DNA of 64,000 nt from the NCBI GenBank assembly GCA_012797815.1, contig JAAZOK010000171.1:1-64000 (forward strand), written 5' to 3'. The translations under genes and the position numbers were made by a program. The notes beneath the pieces were generated by a model. That model did no database searches. It saw only the letters and a program-made list of their open reading frames with translations, and was not told the DNA's origin. The first letter of the stretch is position 1. Each line of letters starts with the position of its first letter. This DNA comes from Chloroflexota bacterium (GTDB taxonomy: Bacteria; Chloroflexota; Anaerolineae; Anaerolineales; Anaerolineaceae). Below, in pieces: positions 1 through 8,513 of this stretch.

Positions 1-1218
1 TCCAAAACCGTGGTGCCCGCCGGGGGCACTCAGCGATGATGGGAATTCCTGTGCCATTCCCTGCACCGTTATCAGGTCGAAGGGACGCTTGGGTCCTGCC
101 ACCACCGGCTGGATGCTTTTGAGGTCAAGCTCCAGGATCTCATCGTAATCCGGTTGTGGGGCAGCATCAGTGCGGAAAAGTCGTTGTGCCTTGAAATAGG
201 CTTCTGCCAGGTCGATATGTTCGTTGTCTCTTCCGGTTAAACGCAGGTAATCCAGGGTTTGTTCATCCACCGGGAAATAGGTGATGGTGGCACCGCTTTC
301 GGGGGTCATGTTGGAGATCATGGCGCGATCTTCCAATCGCAGTGAGCCAACCCCGTCTCCGAAGACTTCCACAAATTTCCCCACTACCCCGTGGTTGCGC
401 AGGCGGCTGGTGATGGTGAGGGTCAGGTCGGTGGCGGTGACGTTTTCGGGCAGGCTGCCGGATAAGCGCAGCCCGACAATCCGCGGGGTATTGAATTCGA
501 TCGGGTACCCCAACATGGCTGCCAGCGCCTCGATGCCGCCCACTCCCCAGCCCACCACTCCCATGCCATTCACCATGGGGGTGTGCGAATCGGTGCCCAA
601 GACACTGTCCGGGATCAGTGTGGCTTCGCCGTTCATATCTACGACGGAGACCACATCCGCCAGGACTTCCAGATTGAGCTGGTGCACAATGCCGTTGCCG
701 GGCGGGATGATGCGCAGGTTCTGAAATGCCTGCTCACTCCAGCGCAGGAATTGATAGCGCTCCCGGTTGCGCCGGAATTCCACTTTCTCATTTAGATCTT
801 TCGCTGGTGCACAGCCTGCATAATCTACTTGCAGGGAATGATCCACTACCAGGTCGGTGCGGATGACAGGATGGATCTGCCCGGCATCCAACCCTTGTCG
901 GGCAACCGCTGCCCGTAAGGCTGCCAGATCGTTCAAGACCGGAATCCCGGTAAAATCTTGCAGCAAGACCCGCCCCGGCAGGAACAGAATAGTATGCGTT
1001 TTTGAACGGTCACCTTCCAGCAGGTCAAGCGTATGCCGGGTGGTGAATCCCTTTTCACCGTTATTGCGCAATAAGCCTTCCAGCAATATGCGCAGACAAT
1101 ACGGCAATCTGTCAACCTTTCCAAATCCATTTTCCTGCAAGCGTGGCAGGCTGTAATAGGAATAGGAATGACCGTGCCGGACCAATGTGTCTTTAATCGA
1201 GTTAAATGTGGGATCCAT
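1..1218 (-). CDS. acnA: Aconitate hydratase (AcnA type), C-terminus beyond window
   Basis: Interconverts citrate and isocitrate via cis-aconitate in the cytoplasm, using a 4Fe-4S cluster. The 406 codons seen are the N-terminal half. They begin MDPTFNSIKDTL and carry the AcnA-family stretch DSHTPMVNGMGVVGWGVGG, which is typical of the single-chain aconitase/IRP fold. The cluster cysteines expected after about residue 430 fall outside the window, so catalytic competence cannot be checked here. The gene lies 13 bp behind isocitrate dehydrogenase on the same strand, so the two very probably form one transcript for consecutive TCA steps. The ATG start at 1218 is the first Met of a continuous reading frame with good family similarity from its first residues. 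A 2-methylisocitrate or homoaconitate specificity is less likely given the neighbouring citrate synthase and ICDH. Confidence 0.93.
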   Translation of the reverse strand, partial: MDPTFNSIKDTLVRHGHSYSYYSLPRLQENGFGKVDRLPYCLRILLEGLLRNNGEKGFTTRHTLDLLEGDRSKTHTILFLPGRVLLQDFTGIPVLNDLAALRAAVARQGLDAGQIHPVIRTDLVVDHSLQVDYAGCAPAKDLNEKVEFRRNRERYQFLRWSEQAFQNLRIIPPGNGIVHQLNLEVLADVVSVVDMNGEATLIPDSVLGTDSHTPMVNGMGVVGWGVGGIEALAAMLGYPIEFNTPRIVGLRLSGSLPENVTATDLTLTITSRLRNHGVVGKFVEVFGDGVGSLRLEDRAMISNMTPESGATITYFPVDEQTLDYLRLTGRDNEHIDLAEAYFKAQRLFRTDAAPQPDYDEILELDLKSIQPVVAGPKRPFDLITVQGMAQEFPSSLSAPGGHHGFG

Positions 1219-1231
1219 GGTGTTGTGCTTT

Positions 1232-2473
1232 CTATTGAATGAATTCGATGATCTTCTTACTGAAATCGGATGTGCTGACCGGATGGCTGCCGGGAGATTG
1301 CGCGTGCAGATCGGCAGTCACGAACCCTGCCTGAATGGTTTGCTCCAGGGCATGCCGGACCAGCCGGGCAGCCTTATCCCAACCCATGAAATCGAACATC
1401 ATGGCACCGGACAGGATCAGAGAACTGGGATTGGCGATATCCTGATTGGCAATATCCTCCGCCGAACCGTGATTGGCTTCGAACAACCCCCACCCTTTTT
1501 CCTGGTTGATGTTCGCGCCGGCCGAGATGCCGATCCCACCTACCAGGGCGGCAAAGGCGTCTGAAAGATAGTCACCGTTCAGATTAGTCGTGACGATCAC
1601 CTCAAAGTCTGCCGGATGGGCAATGGCTTTGGCAAAGGCATTATCCGCGATCAGATCATCCACATAGATTGAACCACCTGCCAGGGCTTGTGCTTTTATT
1701 TCATGCGCTTTTTCTTTTCCCTGTTCTTTCATCAGGATTTGCCAGGTGCGTTTTGAAAAACATAATTTTCCAAATTCCTGTTCGGCAACATCATATGCCC
1801 AGTTCCTGAAAGCGCCTTCGGTGTATTTCATGATGTTTCCTTTGTGAACGATGGTAATCTTGTGCAGTTGATGGGCGATGGTCCATTGCAGGGCGGCTTT
1901 CATGATGCGTTGTGTGGCATTTTTTGAAATGGGTTTGATATCCAATCCCACCTGTTCGGTATAGCGTAGCCGCTCATATTCCTGTGGTTGATTCTTTTTT
2001 AGAAAATCGAGTAATTGCTGATTGCCTGCGCTATCACTGGGAAATTCGATCCCGGCATACAAATCTTCGGTGTTCTCGCGAAAGACCACCACATTCACGT
2101 CTGCCGGGTTTTTCAATGGCGAAGGTAACCCCGGAAACCACTGCACCGGGCGGATGCAGCTATACAGATCCAGTTCTTTCCGAAGAGCCACATTGAGAGA
2201 GGTATACCCTCCTCCTACCGGAGTGGTCAGGGGACCTTTGATAGCAACCTTGTGTTGCTTAAGAACCTCGATGCTCTTTTGTGGCAGGTAACTACCGGTT
2301 TCTCGATAGGCTTTTTCTCCTGCCAGGACTTCCATCCATTCAATCGTTCGCTGACCAGCATAGGCGGTTTGCACGGTCTGTTCCAGTACCGGTTGGGTGG
2401 CTTTCCAAATATCATTGCCGATGCCATCACCGATAATAAAAGGGATGATGGCGGTTTCGATCTTGTTCTGCAT
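1232..2473 (-). CDS. icd: Isocitrate dehydrogenase (NADP-dependent type)
   Basis: Oxidatively decarboxylates isocitrate to 2-oxoglutarate. The 413-residue protein has the family landmarks in order: GDGIGNDIW near the N-terminus, PLTTPVGGGYTSLNVALRK (substrate loop including the regulatory serine region of the E. coli enzyme), RENTEDLYAGIEF, an NADP-site region EANHGSAEDIA near residue 335 and a complete C-terminus. Length matches the E. coli-type homodimeric enzyme (about 416). The start is preceded by an AAAGGG Shine-Dalgarno-like stretch. A promoter reading this way sits at 2507-2535, with the -35 overlapping that of the divergent iclR gene. It is followed closely by aconitase. Cofactor preference (NADP versus NAD) is inferred from the family and not proven. 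Confidence 0.95.
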   Translation of the reverse strand: MQNKIETAIIPFIIGDGIGNDIWKATQPVLEQTVQTAYAGQRTIEWMEVLAGEKAYRETGSYLPQKSIEVLKQHKVAIKGPLTTPVGGGYTSLNVALRKELDLYSCIRPVQWFPGLPSPLKNPADVNVVVFRENTEDLYAGIEFPSDSAGNQQLLDFLKKNQPQEYERLRYTEQVGLDIKPISKNATQRIMKAALQWTIAHQLHKITIVHKGNIMKYTEGAFRNWAYDVAEQEFGKLCFSKRTWQILMKEQGKEKAHEIKAQALAGGSIYVDDLIADNAFAKAIAHPADFEVIVTTNLNGDYLSDAFAALVGGIGISAGANINQEKGWGLFEANHGSAEDIANQDIANPSSLILSGAMMFDFMGWDKAARLVRHALEQTIQAGFVTADLHAQSPGSHPVSTSDFSKKIIEFIQ

Positions 2474-2506
2474 GTCTTCGGTTCCCTTTCTGCATACGTT
2501 CTGGCA

Positions 2507-2535
2507 ATTCTAACATTTCAAAAACCTCTTGTAAA
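2507..2535 (-). promoter_or_regulatory. Promoter for icd-acnA
   Basis: On the minus strand the -35 is TTTACA (2530-2535) and the -10 is TAGAAT (2507-2512), with a 17-bp spacer and a TG one base before the -10 (extended -10). The start codon of icd lies about 33 bp downstream of the -10. The -35 hexamer overlaps the -35 of the divergent iclR promoter by five bases, so the two promoters probably compete. Confidence 0.6.
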
Positions 2536-2557
2536 AAAAAGCATTGCCATGTAAAAT
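2529..2557 (+). promoter_or_regulatory. Promoter for iclR-citrate synthase
   Basis: TTGTAA at 2529-2534 and TAAAAT at 2552-2557 are separated by 17 bp, a good sigma-70-type arrangement. The predicted transcription start (about 2564) lies just upstream of the palindrome at 2570-2586, which fits repression of iclR by its own product. Confidence 0.65.
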
Positions 2558-2569
2558 ATACCATAAGAA

Positions 2570-2586
2570 ATGGGACGGCGTCCCAT
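2570..2586. promoter_or_regulatory. Palindromic operator, probably for the IclR regulator
   Basis: Two perfect 8-bp arms, ATGGGACG and CGTCCCAT, flank a single central G. The site is 6-22 bp downstream of the predicted iclR transcription start and about 35 bp upstream of the icd -35. Position therefore suggests autorepression of iclR and possible activation (or non-interference) of icd-acnA. That IclR binds here is an inference from position and symmetry. Confidence 0.6.
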
Positions 2587-2608
2587 AAAATGGAACAACA
2601 GAGGAACC

Positions 2609-3376
2609 ATGACCACAGAAAAAGTGCAAATTTTACAACGAGTGATCGATATTTTGGATTGTTTCACGCTTGAACGACCTGAATTGGGTGTCAGGGAAGT
2701 GGCTCGTATGGTCGATCTTTCCAGCAGCACCACCGGAAGATTGATGACCGCCATGCGTGATCTGCGCATCTTGAGCCAGGATCCGGTGAACAAGAGCTAT
2801 TCCATCGGTTCGCGCGTGCTCACCTGGTCTGGTATTTATACTGCCACGTCAGATCTGCGGGCAGCCGCTCTGCCGGTGATGGTCAGTTTGCTTGAAAAAA
2901 CCAGGGAGACCATCAGTTTGTATGTGTTGGAGGGCAAAGAAAGGGTTTGTATCGAGCGTCTTGAAAGTCCTGAACCGGTGCGCATCACCGCCCGCGTGGG
3001 ACGCAGGATCCCTCTTTACGCCGGTTCGGCTGGCAAATGTATGTTGGCTTTCATGTCTGAAGTGAAGAGCGAGGAGATCATCAGACAAATCGTGATGACC
3101 CCTCTCACTTCTGCTACCATTCGCGATAAGGATACACTGCGCAAAGATCTGGAGAGCATCCGTAAGGAAGGTTGTGCAGTCAGCCTGGGGGAGTGGATTC
3201 TGGAAGCATCCGGTGTGGCAGCCCCTATTTATAACGAATTCGGAACTTTGATCGCCGCTCTGACCATTTCGGGTCCCGGACAGCGCTTCACCTCCGAAAA
3301 GATTGGTGAATATAAGGGCATGGCGAAAGAAAAAGCCAAAGAAATTTCAATGAAGTTGGGTTATACACCTCGTTAA
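2609..3376 (+). CDS. IclR family transcriptional regulator
   Basis: DNA-binding regulator with an N-terminal winged helix-turn-helix (about residues 8-70, with LGVREVARMVDLSSSTTGRLM) and a C-terminal effector domain (about 85-250, with RVGRRIPLYAGSAGKCMLA and the family's late motif in the ISGPGQRFT region). At 255 residues it has the normal length. I chose the ATG at 2609 because AGAGGA lies directly upstream; an in-frame Met 13 codons earlier lies inside the operator and downstream of the predicted transcription start with no ribosome site. The gene is followed 22 bp later by citrate synthase and is divergent from icd-acnA, so it is the obvious candidate regulator of the citrate-to-2-oxoglutarate genes. 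The effector is unknown. Confidence 0.92.
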   Translation: MTTEKVQILQRVIDILDCFTLERPELGVREVARMVDLSSSTTGRLMTAMRDLRILSQDPVNKSYSIGSRVLTWSGIYTATSDLRAAALPVMVSLLEKTRETISLYVLEGKERVCIERLESPEPVRITARVGRRIPLYAGSAGKCMLAFMSEVKSEEIIRQIVMTPLTSATIRDKDTLRKDLESIRKEGCAVSLGEWILEASGVAAPIYNEFGTLIAALTISGPGQRFTSEKIGEYKGMAKEKAKEISMKLGYTPR

Positions 3377-3398
3377 TTCTGATTGGAGTTCGAAAGCA

Positions 3399-4742
3399 AT
3401 GAAGCTTGCAAAGAATTTGGAAGGGAAGATCAGGGAGGTGTATGAGAGGGTACGTTATATGCTGGCGACTTCTGGAGAAACCGTCATCAGTCAGGTGTCT
3501 TTACGCCAATTTTTCAGCGGCAATCGGGATGTCGATTTATTATTGAGCGATGTCTCTTATGTTGATCCATTCTATGGTTTGCATTATCGCGGGCTTTCAC
3601 TGGAACAGGTATTGCAGCAACTTCCCAAACCGCAGGGCAGCGTTTTTCCCTATGCGGGGGGACTGTATTCTTTGTTGCTGACCGGGGAAATGCCGGGTGA
3701 GGAAGAGGCGCTGGAGGTGGAAGACCTCTGGAAAGATCGAGCGGCTATCCCGCAACATGTTATCAATGTGTTGAAAGCCATGCCAGCTGAGACGCATCCT
3801 ATGACCATGTTTTCCCAGGCAATTCTGGCTCTGCAAACGCAAAGCCAATTTACGCGTGATTATTCCAACGGGTTGAGCAAAGAGGATTACTGGAAGATCA
3901 CTCTGGAAGACAGCCTGGATCTGACCGCCAAGGCTCCTGGTCTGGCAGCCACCATCTACAATATCAAATATGGGGATGGTACGCTCAGAGAAATAGATTC
4001 CCATCTGGATTGGAGTGCTAACTTTGCACACCTGATCTACAAGGATTGGGATCAACATTACCAGGATCTGTGTCGCCTGTTCTTTGTGCTGCACGCTGAT
4101 CAGGGTACCGGAAATGTATCCGCTCATACTGCCTGCCTGGTAAACTCTGCCCTTTCGGATGTCTATTACTCGTGCTCGGCTGCCATGAATGGATTGGCTG
4201 GACCGCTGCACGGGCGGGCAAATCAGGATTGTTTGCAATGGCTGCTGGGCATCATGGAGAATTTCGACGGGTCGTTGCCAACCATGAGCCAGTTGGAGCA
4301 ATACGTGTGGGATACGTTGGAGCGAGGGAAGGTCATCCCCGGTTACGGGCATGCCGTTTTACGCTGCACCGACCCGCGTTTTGCTGCTCAACTTGAATTC
4401 GGCAAGCAATATATGGCGGATGATCAACTCTTCAATCTGGTCGAGATGGTCTATCAGGTGGTGCCCGATATCCTTAAAAAGCAAGGCAAAGCAAAGGGTA
4501 TCTGGCCAAACGTTGATGCCATCAGTGGCACCTTGCAGTATCACTGCGGGGTGAAGGAATTCGATTTTTATACCGTCTTGTTTGGGGTAGGGCGCATGTT
4601 GGGTATCACGGTCAATTTGGTGTGGAATCGTGCCCTGGCATTGCCACTTGAGCGTCCCCAATCGATCACCCTGCAAATGGTACAGGACCGCTTACATGAC
4701 ACGTTGAATATTTCCGGGCTTCGTTCTGATTCTTATCTTTGA
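3399..4742 (+). CDS. gltA: Citrate synthase
   Basis: Condenses oxaloacetate with acetyl-CoA. The 447-residue protein resembles the eukaryote-type (Si) synthases in length and sequence. The catalytic triad is visible: His in NGLAGPLHG, His in PGYGHAVLRCTDPR and Asp in WPNVDAISG. The CoA/oxaloacetate-binding Arg regions are also present. The N-terminal extension of about 90 residues is typical of this type. It follows the IclR gene closely (22 bp) and most likely shares its transcript. A methylcitrate synthase activity cannot be excluded, but no prp genes are nearby and aconitase and ICDH are. Confidence 0.93.
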   Translation: MKLAKNLEGKIREVYERVRYMLATSGETVISQVSLRQFFSGNRDVDLLLSDVSYVDPFYGLHYRGLSLEQVLQQLPKPQGSVFPYAGGLYSLLLTGEMPGEEEALEVEDLWKDRAAIPQHVINVLKAMPAETHPMTMFSQAILALQTQSQFTRDYSNGLSKEDYWKITLEDSLDLTAKAPGLAATIYNIKYGDGTLREIDSHLDWSANFAHLIYKDWDQHYQDLCRLFFVLHADQGTGNVSAHTACLVNSALSDVYYSCSAAMNGLAGPLHGRANQDCLQWLLGIMENFDGSLPTMSQLEQYVWDTLERGKVIPGYGHAVLRCTDPRFAAQLEFGKQYMADDQLFNLVEMVYQVVPDILKKQGKAKGIWPNVDAISGTLQYHCGVKEFDFYTVLFGVGRMLGITVNLVWNRALALPLERPQSITLQMVQDRLHDTLNISGLRSDSYL

Positions 4743-4749
4743 TTCCGTT

Positions 4750-4779
4750 TTGGAAACTGCCCGGATAAATAAGTATAAT
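4750..4779 (+). promoter_or_regulatory. Promoter upstream of the threonine-synthase-like gene
   Basis: TTGGAA (4750-4755) and a consensus TATAAT (4774-4779) are spaced by 18 bp. The predicted transcript start is about 10 bases before the ATG at 4797, leaving just enough leader for the AGGTGAT ribosome site. This suggests that the two PLP-enzyme genes can be transcribed apart from citrate synthase. Confidence 0.6.
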
Positions 4780-4796
4780 CAGCACAACAGGTGATC

Positions 4797-5909
4797 ATGC
4801 AGGTAATTTGCGAACGCTGTGGAAAAAGTGAAAATTTCGTGTTTTCCAACTGGCACTGCGAATGTGGCGGCGCCTGGTTACTTCAAGCTATTTTACCTGT
4901 TTCCGGCGATTCCATCGACACCCATGAGAATTCGATTTGGCGCTATCGGGGGTTCTTTCCCGTTGAACTTCGACATCCGCAGGATTCGTTAGGGGCAGGG
5001 TTTACCCCGCTGCTGCCTTGTTCCATTTATGACCATAAGGTTCTCCTTAAATTGGATTATCTGATGCCAACCGGTTCCTTCAAGGATCGCGGGGTAGAGC
5101 TGATGATGAATGCTCTGGCTCTGGCAGGAGTTCGTCAAGTAGTGGAAGATTCTTCCGGAAATGCAGGAGCATCAGTGGCAGCGTATGCCGCTCGGCTGGG
5201 TATGCATGCCTCGATATTCGCACCAGCCCATGCTTCACCCGCCAAACTTGCTCAGATCGAGGTATATGGGGCGCAGGTGCATACGATTCCCGGTGCGCGT
5301 CAGAATGCCAGCAGGGCGGTCATGGATGCGGTGCAGAATGGCATGGTGTATGCTTCGCATGCCAATAATCCGGTCTATTTACTCGGGCAACAAACAGCAG
5401 CCTGGGAAATATGGGAGCAGATGGCTTTCCATGTCCCTGATTGGGTAGTGGTGCCTGTGGGACAGGGTGGAAATTTATTGGGTTATTATGAAGGGTTCCG
5501 GGCTTTGTTGCGCAGTGGGATGATCGAACGATTGCCGGGTATCATTGCTGTTCAACCACAACGTCTGGCTCCCATTTGCGATGCGTACCAGCAGGGCTGG
5601 AGGGAATGGATGCCGGTATCCGCGCCTCAGGTTGGGAGTGTCGCGGAGGGGTTGGCGATCACCCAACCGGTACGCTGGAAACATATTGTAGATGCGCTTG
5701 ATCAAAGCCACGGGTTCTGCGTGCGGGTGCCGGAAGAACAGATCTTACCTGCTCAATACCAGCTTGCCAAACAGGGTTTTTATATCGAACCGACCAGTGC
5801 GGTGGTGATCGCTGCACTTCCTCAGATATTCAATATTGTTGAAAATAATCCAAGGGTGGTAGTGTCATTGACGGGTAGTGGGTTAAAATCACCGGCGGTG
5901 CAGAACTAG
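4797..5909 (+). CDS. Threonine synthase-like PLP-dependent enzyme
   Basis: Fold-type II PLP enzyme of the threonine synthase / threonine dehydratase group, 370 residues. The PLP lysine is in TGSFKDRG (about residue 95). The substrate loop is DSSGNAGAS and the phosphate-binding glycine stretch is PVGQGGNLLG. A short N-terminal Cys cluster (CERCG...CECGG) resembles the zinc-binding start of many threonine synthases. I use the ATG at 4797, which has AGGTGAT just upstream; a GTG two codons earlier is possible. It is followed 23 bp later by an aminotransferase. The reaction is uncertain: threonine synthase is the default, but the sequence is divergent and the neighbours are not the threonine pathway. 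Confidence 0.8.
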   Translation: MQVICERCGKSENFVFSNWHCECGGAWLLQAILPVSGDSIDTHENSIWRYRGFFPVELRHPQDSLGAGFTPLLPCSIYDHKVLLKLDYLMPTGSFKDRGVELMMNALALAGVRQVVEDSSGNAGASVAAYAARLGMHASIFAPAHASPAKLAQIEVYGAQVHTIPGARQNASRAVMDAVQNGMVYASHANNPVYLLGQQTAAWEIWEQMAFHVPDWVVVPVGQGGNLLGYYEGFRALLRSGMIERLPGIIAVQPQRLAPICDAYQQGWREWMPVSAPQVGSVAEGLAITQPVRWKHIVDALDQSHGFCVRVPEEQILPAQYQLAKQGFYIEPTSAVVIAALPQIFNIVENNPRVVVSLTGSGLKSPAVQN

Positions 5910-5932
5910 AATTCAATTTATAATTTCAACCT

Positions 5933-7009
5933 ATGAAGCCGATCCTATTTACGCGTGGCGTTCCCCCTCAAGAAAGTATCCCTGTTGAGAAATTATCGAT
6001 CTGTGCTCGCGAGGTGATCTCTGACTATGGGGCGGATATATTGCAATATGCACCTGCATCCGGTTACTTACCTTTGCGTGAACATCTGGCTGAACTGAAA
6101 GATATCACTGCTGAACGGGTGCTGCTGGGGCAGGGCTCCCTGCAGATCCTGGATATGCTTATCCATTGTTTGTTGCAAGCGGGGGATGTAGTGGCGGTAG
6201 AACAACCTACTTATGACCGTGTGCTTACATTGCTGCGCCGGGCGGGACTGCAAATTTTCCCTGTTGATCTCCGCCCGGATGGTTTGGACCTGGATCAATT
6301 GGAAACTGCGCTGATAGGGGGCTTAAAACTGCGTTTGATGTATGTGATTGCTGATTTCCAAAACCCGAGTGGCTCGCTTATGCCATTGGAACAACGCCAA
6401 CGGCTGGTAACCTTGTCACAGCAATATCGTTTTCAGATCGTGGAAGATGCCCCTTATCGCGCGCTGCGTTATCGCGGGGAAGAGCTGGCATCTATCTATG
6501 ATCTATCCCCCGCAACGGTCATTCAATTATCTTCCTTTAGTAAACTGATCAGCCCCGGGTTGCGGGTTGGGTATGCAATATTGCCGGAAAATATACACAA
6601 GATCCTATCAAAATATGCAGAAGATACCTATATCAATCCCAGTTACCTCAACCATGCCATCGTTCTGCGTTTCATCCAGAAGGGCTGGCTTGCTGAACAC
6701 CTCGACTTCCTGAAAGATCTGTATTCATATCGCTTGCAGATCATGCTGGATGCGCTGCAGTCGGATCTCGATGCGGCATGCACATGGACCAAACCCGAGG
6801 GTGGATTTTTTGTAGGCGTATGGCTGGCAGGGGAGCGCACGCTGGCGGATATATGGGAACGATCTGGAACAGCCGGGATCCGCCTGACGGATGGCAGAGG
6901 TTTCTTTGTCAATGGCGGCGAAAATTTTATCCGATTGCCCTTCTGTGCATTGGATGAACAAAATATTCGTCAGGGCGTCCAGCGTTTAGCAGAATTACTG
7001 CAGCAATAA
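5933..7009 (+). CDS. PLP-dependent aminotransferase, LysN / 2-aminoadipate transaminase-like
   Basis: Fold-type I class I/II aminotransferase of 358 residues. Visible motifs are NPSG (substrate/PLP region, about residue 145), EDAPY (Asp contacting the pyridine nitrogen), SSFSKLISPGLRVGY (PLP lysine) and the late RLPFC arginine region. The protein lacks the N-terminal GntR DNA-binding domain of MocR regulators, so it is an enzyme. The best family match is the LysN/ARO8-like group, which takes 2-oxoglutarate or glutamate as partner and is broad in acceptor. Placement after the genes that make 2-oxoglutarate and after a PLP lyase-like gene suggests amino-acid metabolism, but the substrate is not determined. 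Confidence 0.82.
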   Translation: MKPILFTRGVPPQESIPVEKLSICAREVISDYGADILQYAPASGYLPLREHLAELKDITAERVLLGQGSLQILDMLIHCLLQAGDVVAVEQPTYDRVLTLLRRAGLQIFPVDLRPDGLDLDQLETALIGGLKLRLMYVIADFQNPSGSLMPLEQRQRLVTLSQQYRFQIVEDAPYRALRYRGEELASIYDLSPATVIQLSSFSKLISPGLRVGYAILPENIHKILSKYAEDTYINPSYLNHAIVLRFIQKGWLAEHLDFLKDLYSYRLQIMLDALQSDLDAACTWTKPEGGFFVGVWLAGERTLADIWERSGTAGIRLTDGRGFFVNGGENFIRLPFCALDEQNIRQGVQRLAELLQQ

Positions 7010-7219
7010 TTTCCTCTCGGATTTTTGTTAACATATTGCAGGGGAAGAAATCTGGTTATTTTTTATGCATTCATGATGGGGAACTTGATTGAATAATTGC
7101 GGTGTTTCCACGATTACCTGTGACATTGAATCGTATTGCCATAGTAACCGTCATTGAATTGAGTGAAAAGGTTGTTATATAGTTAAAGAAAAGGAAAATG
7201 TTAAAGAAAGGATAAATTT

Positions 7220-8059
7220 ATGGAAATTAAGATTGTTGCCGATACTACCATTGACCTGCCTGAAGAAATCTTGAAACAGGAAAGTATAGAAACGGTTCCA
7301 CTTTATATAAATATAGGAACCCAGAGTTTCCTGGATAAGATTGAGATGACCCGTGCAAATTTCTATGAAAATTTGTCAGATTTTCCATTTCACCCTACTA
7401 CTGCTACGCCGGGGATCGATTCCTTTGTGAGAGCCTATCAAAAACAGATCGATGAAGGTGCGACTGCAATTTTGTCATTTCATATATCCAAAGAATTGAG
7501 CAACACGGTGGATGTGGCACGGGTGGCTGCCGGTCGCATTGATAAAGTACCGGTGCATGTCATCGATACCGGTAATCTTTCCATGGGCACAGGGTTGCTG
7601 GCGCAGTTAGCCTACCGTATGGCAGAGTCCGGTGAGAAGGTCGAGGAGATATTAAAAGCGGTCGCTGATGCTATCAAGCGAACCTATACGGTGGCTGTGT
7701 TGGATACATTGGAGTTCTTGCGCCGCAGTGGACGCCTAACCGCCATACAGTTCGGGCTGGGTAGTCTGTTGTTCATAAAACCCATCATTCGTATGCAAAA
7801 TAGCAAGATAGACCTGGAACGAATTCGAACCCGCCAAGGCGCCCTGCACCGGATGATCGAGATCCTGGAGAGCATCCAGCCGCTGGAGGAATTCGCATTT
7901 GTGCATACCCATGCGCTCGAAAAGATCGACCAGTTCAAAACGCTGGTCGTTGACTTGATCCCTCCCGATAAAGAAATATTGACCGGTGAAGTAACGCCGG
8001 TCATCGGCGCTCACATTGGTCCAGGTGCGTTTGGCTTCTCTGCCATTGCCGCCAGATAA
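7220..8059 (+). CDS. DegV family protein (fatty acid-binding)
   Basis: Cytoplasmic DegV-fold protein of 279 residues. Members bind one fatty acid between two domains, and in Firmicutes (FakB) present it to a kinase. Family landmarks: ADTTIDLPEE at the N-terminus, the TATPG loop, the HISKELSNT serine/threonine ligand motif, DTGNLSMGTGLL, and the TLEFLRRSGRLT / IKPII region. The gene is single, with a purine-rich ribosome site (AAAGGAT). No FakA-like kinase is present in the window. A second DegV lies at 42420. Confidence 0.9.
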   Translation: MEIKIVADTTIDLPEEILKQESIETVPLYINIGTQSFLDKIEMTRANFYENLSDFPFHPTTATPGIDSFVRAYQKQIDEGATAILSFHISKELSNTVDVARVAAGRIDKVPVHVIDTGNLSMGTGLLAQLAYRMAESGEKVEEILKAVADAIKRTYTVAVLDTLEFLRRSGRLTAIQFGLGSLLFIKPIIRMQNSKIDLERIRTRQGALHRMIEILESIQPLEEFAFVHTHALEKIDQFKTLVVDLIPPDKEILTGEVTPVIGAHIGPGAFGFSAIAAR

Positions 8060-8162
8060 TATTCATTAAATTTATAAGATAGTTTGATTTCAAAGCGATT
8101 TCGTTGATTCCGCTTCCCTTTATAAGTAGCTACATAAGAAATGAGCATAAAAGGAGTGAATT

Positions 8163-8513
8163 ATGAAATTAGCGAAAATTTTAACGATCTTTGGAGCACT
8201 TGCCATGGGATGGGCGCTTTTTCACGGTTTCACCAAAGGAGATCTGCGCGCAGAAGGTTCTCTGATCGGCAGTATGCCCTGGGGTGTGGTTTCACTGGTG
8301 GACGTCTATGTAGGTTTTTTCTTATTCTCGGGTTGGGTGATCTACCGTGAAAAGAGCATTCTCATAGCATTGTTATGGGTGATTTCCTTCCTGGTGCTGG
8401 GCAATTTTGTCACCAGTATTTATGCTTTGCTTGCCCTGTTCCACAGCAGTGGGAATTGGAAAAAATTCTGGCTCGGAAAAAACTATCGTGTAACAGATCA
8501 AGGAGGTGCGTGA
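8163..8513 (+). CDS. Small membrane protein, unknown function
   Basis: A 116-residue protein with about three predicted membrane segments (residues 4-22, 42-62 and 68-92). The short N-terminal loop is followed by a strongly hydrophobic stretch (VDVYVGFFLFSGWVIY). I do not recognise a named family with confidence; it looks like the DUF1475-type small membrane proteins. It has a strong ribosome site (AAAGGAG). Its TGA overlaps the ATG of the next gene by one base, so the two are translationally coupled and probably act together in the membrane. Confidence 0.75.
   Translation: MKLAKILTIFGALAMGWALFHGFTKGDLRAEGSLIGSMPWGVVSLVDVYVGFFLFSGWVIYREKSILIALLWVISFLVLGNFVTSIYALLALFHSSGNWKKFWLGKNYRVTDQGGA

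Noticed and set aside
281-1156. Plus-strand frames over the first kilobase
   Set aside because: They lie antisense to the aconitase gene, whose translation has strong family motifs; the frames show no recognisable domain.
3597-4676. Minus-strand frames of up to 251 codons
   Set aside because: Antisense shadows of citrate synthase, which carries all catalytic residues on the plus strand.
8375-8512. Upstream extension of the TspO-like gene
   Set aside because: The extension overlaps the preceding small membrane protein and lacks a ribosome site; the ATG at 8513 has AGGAGGTG.
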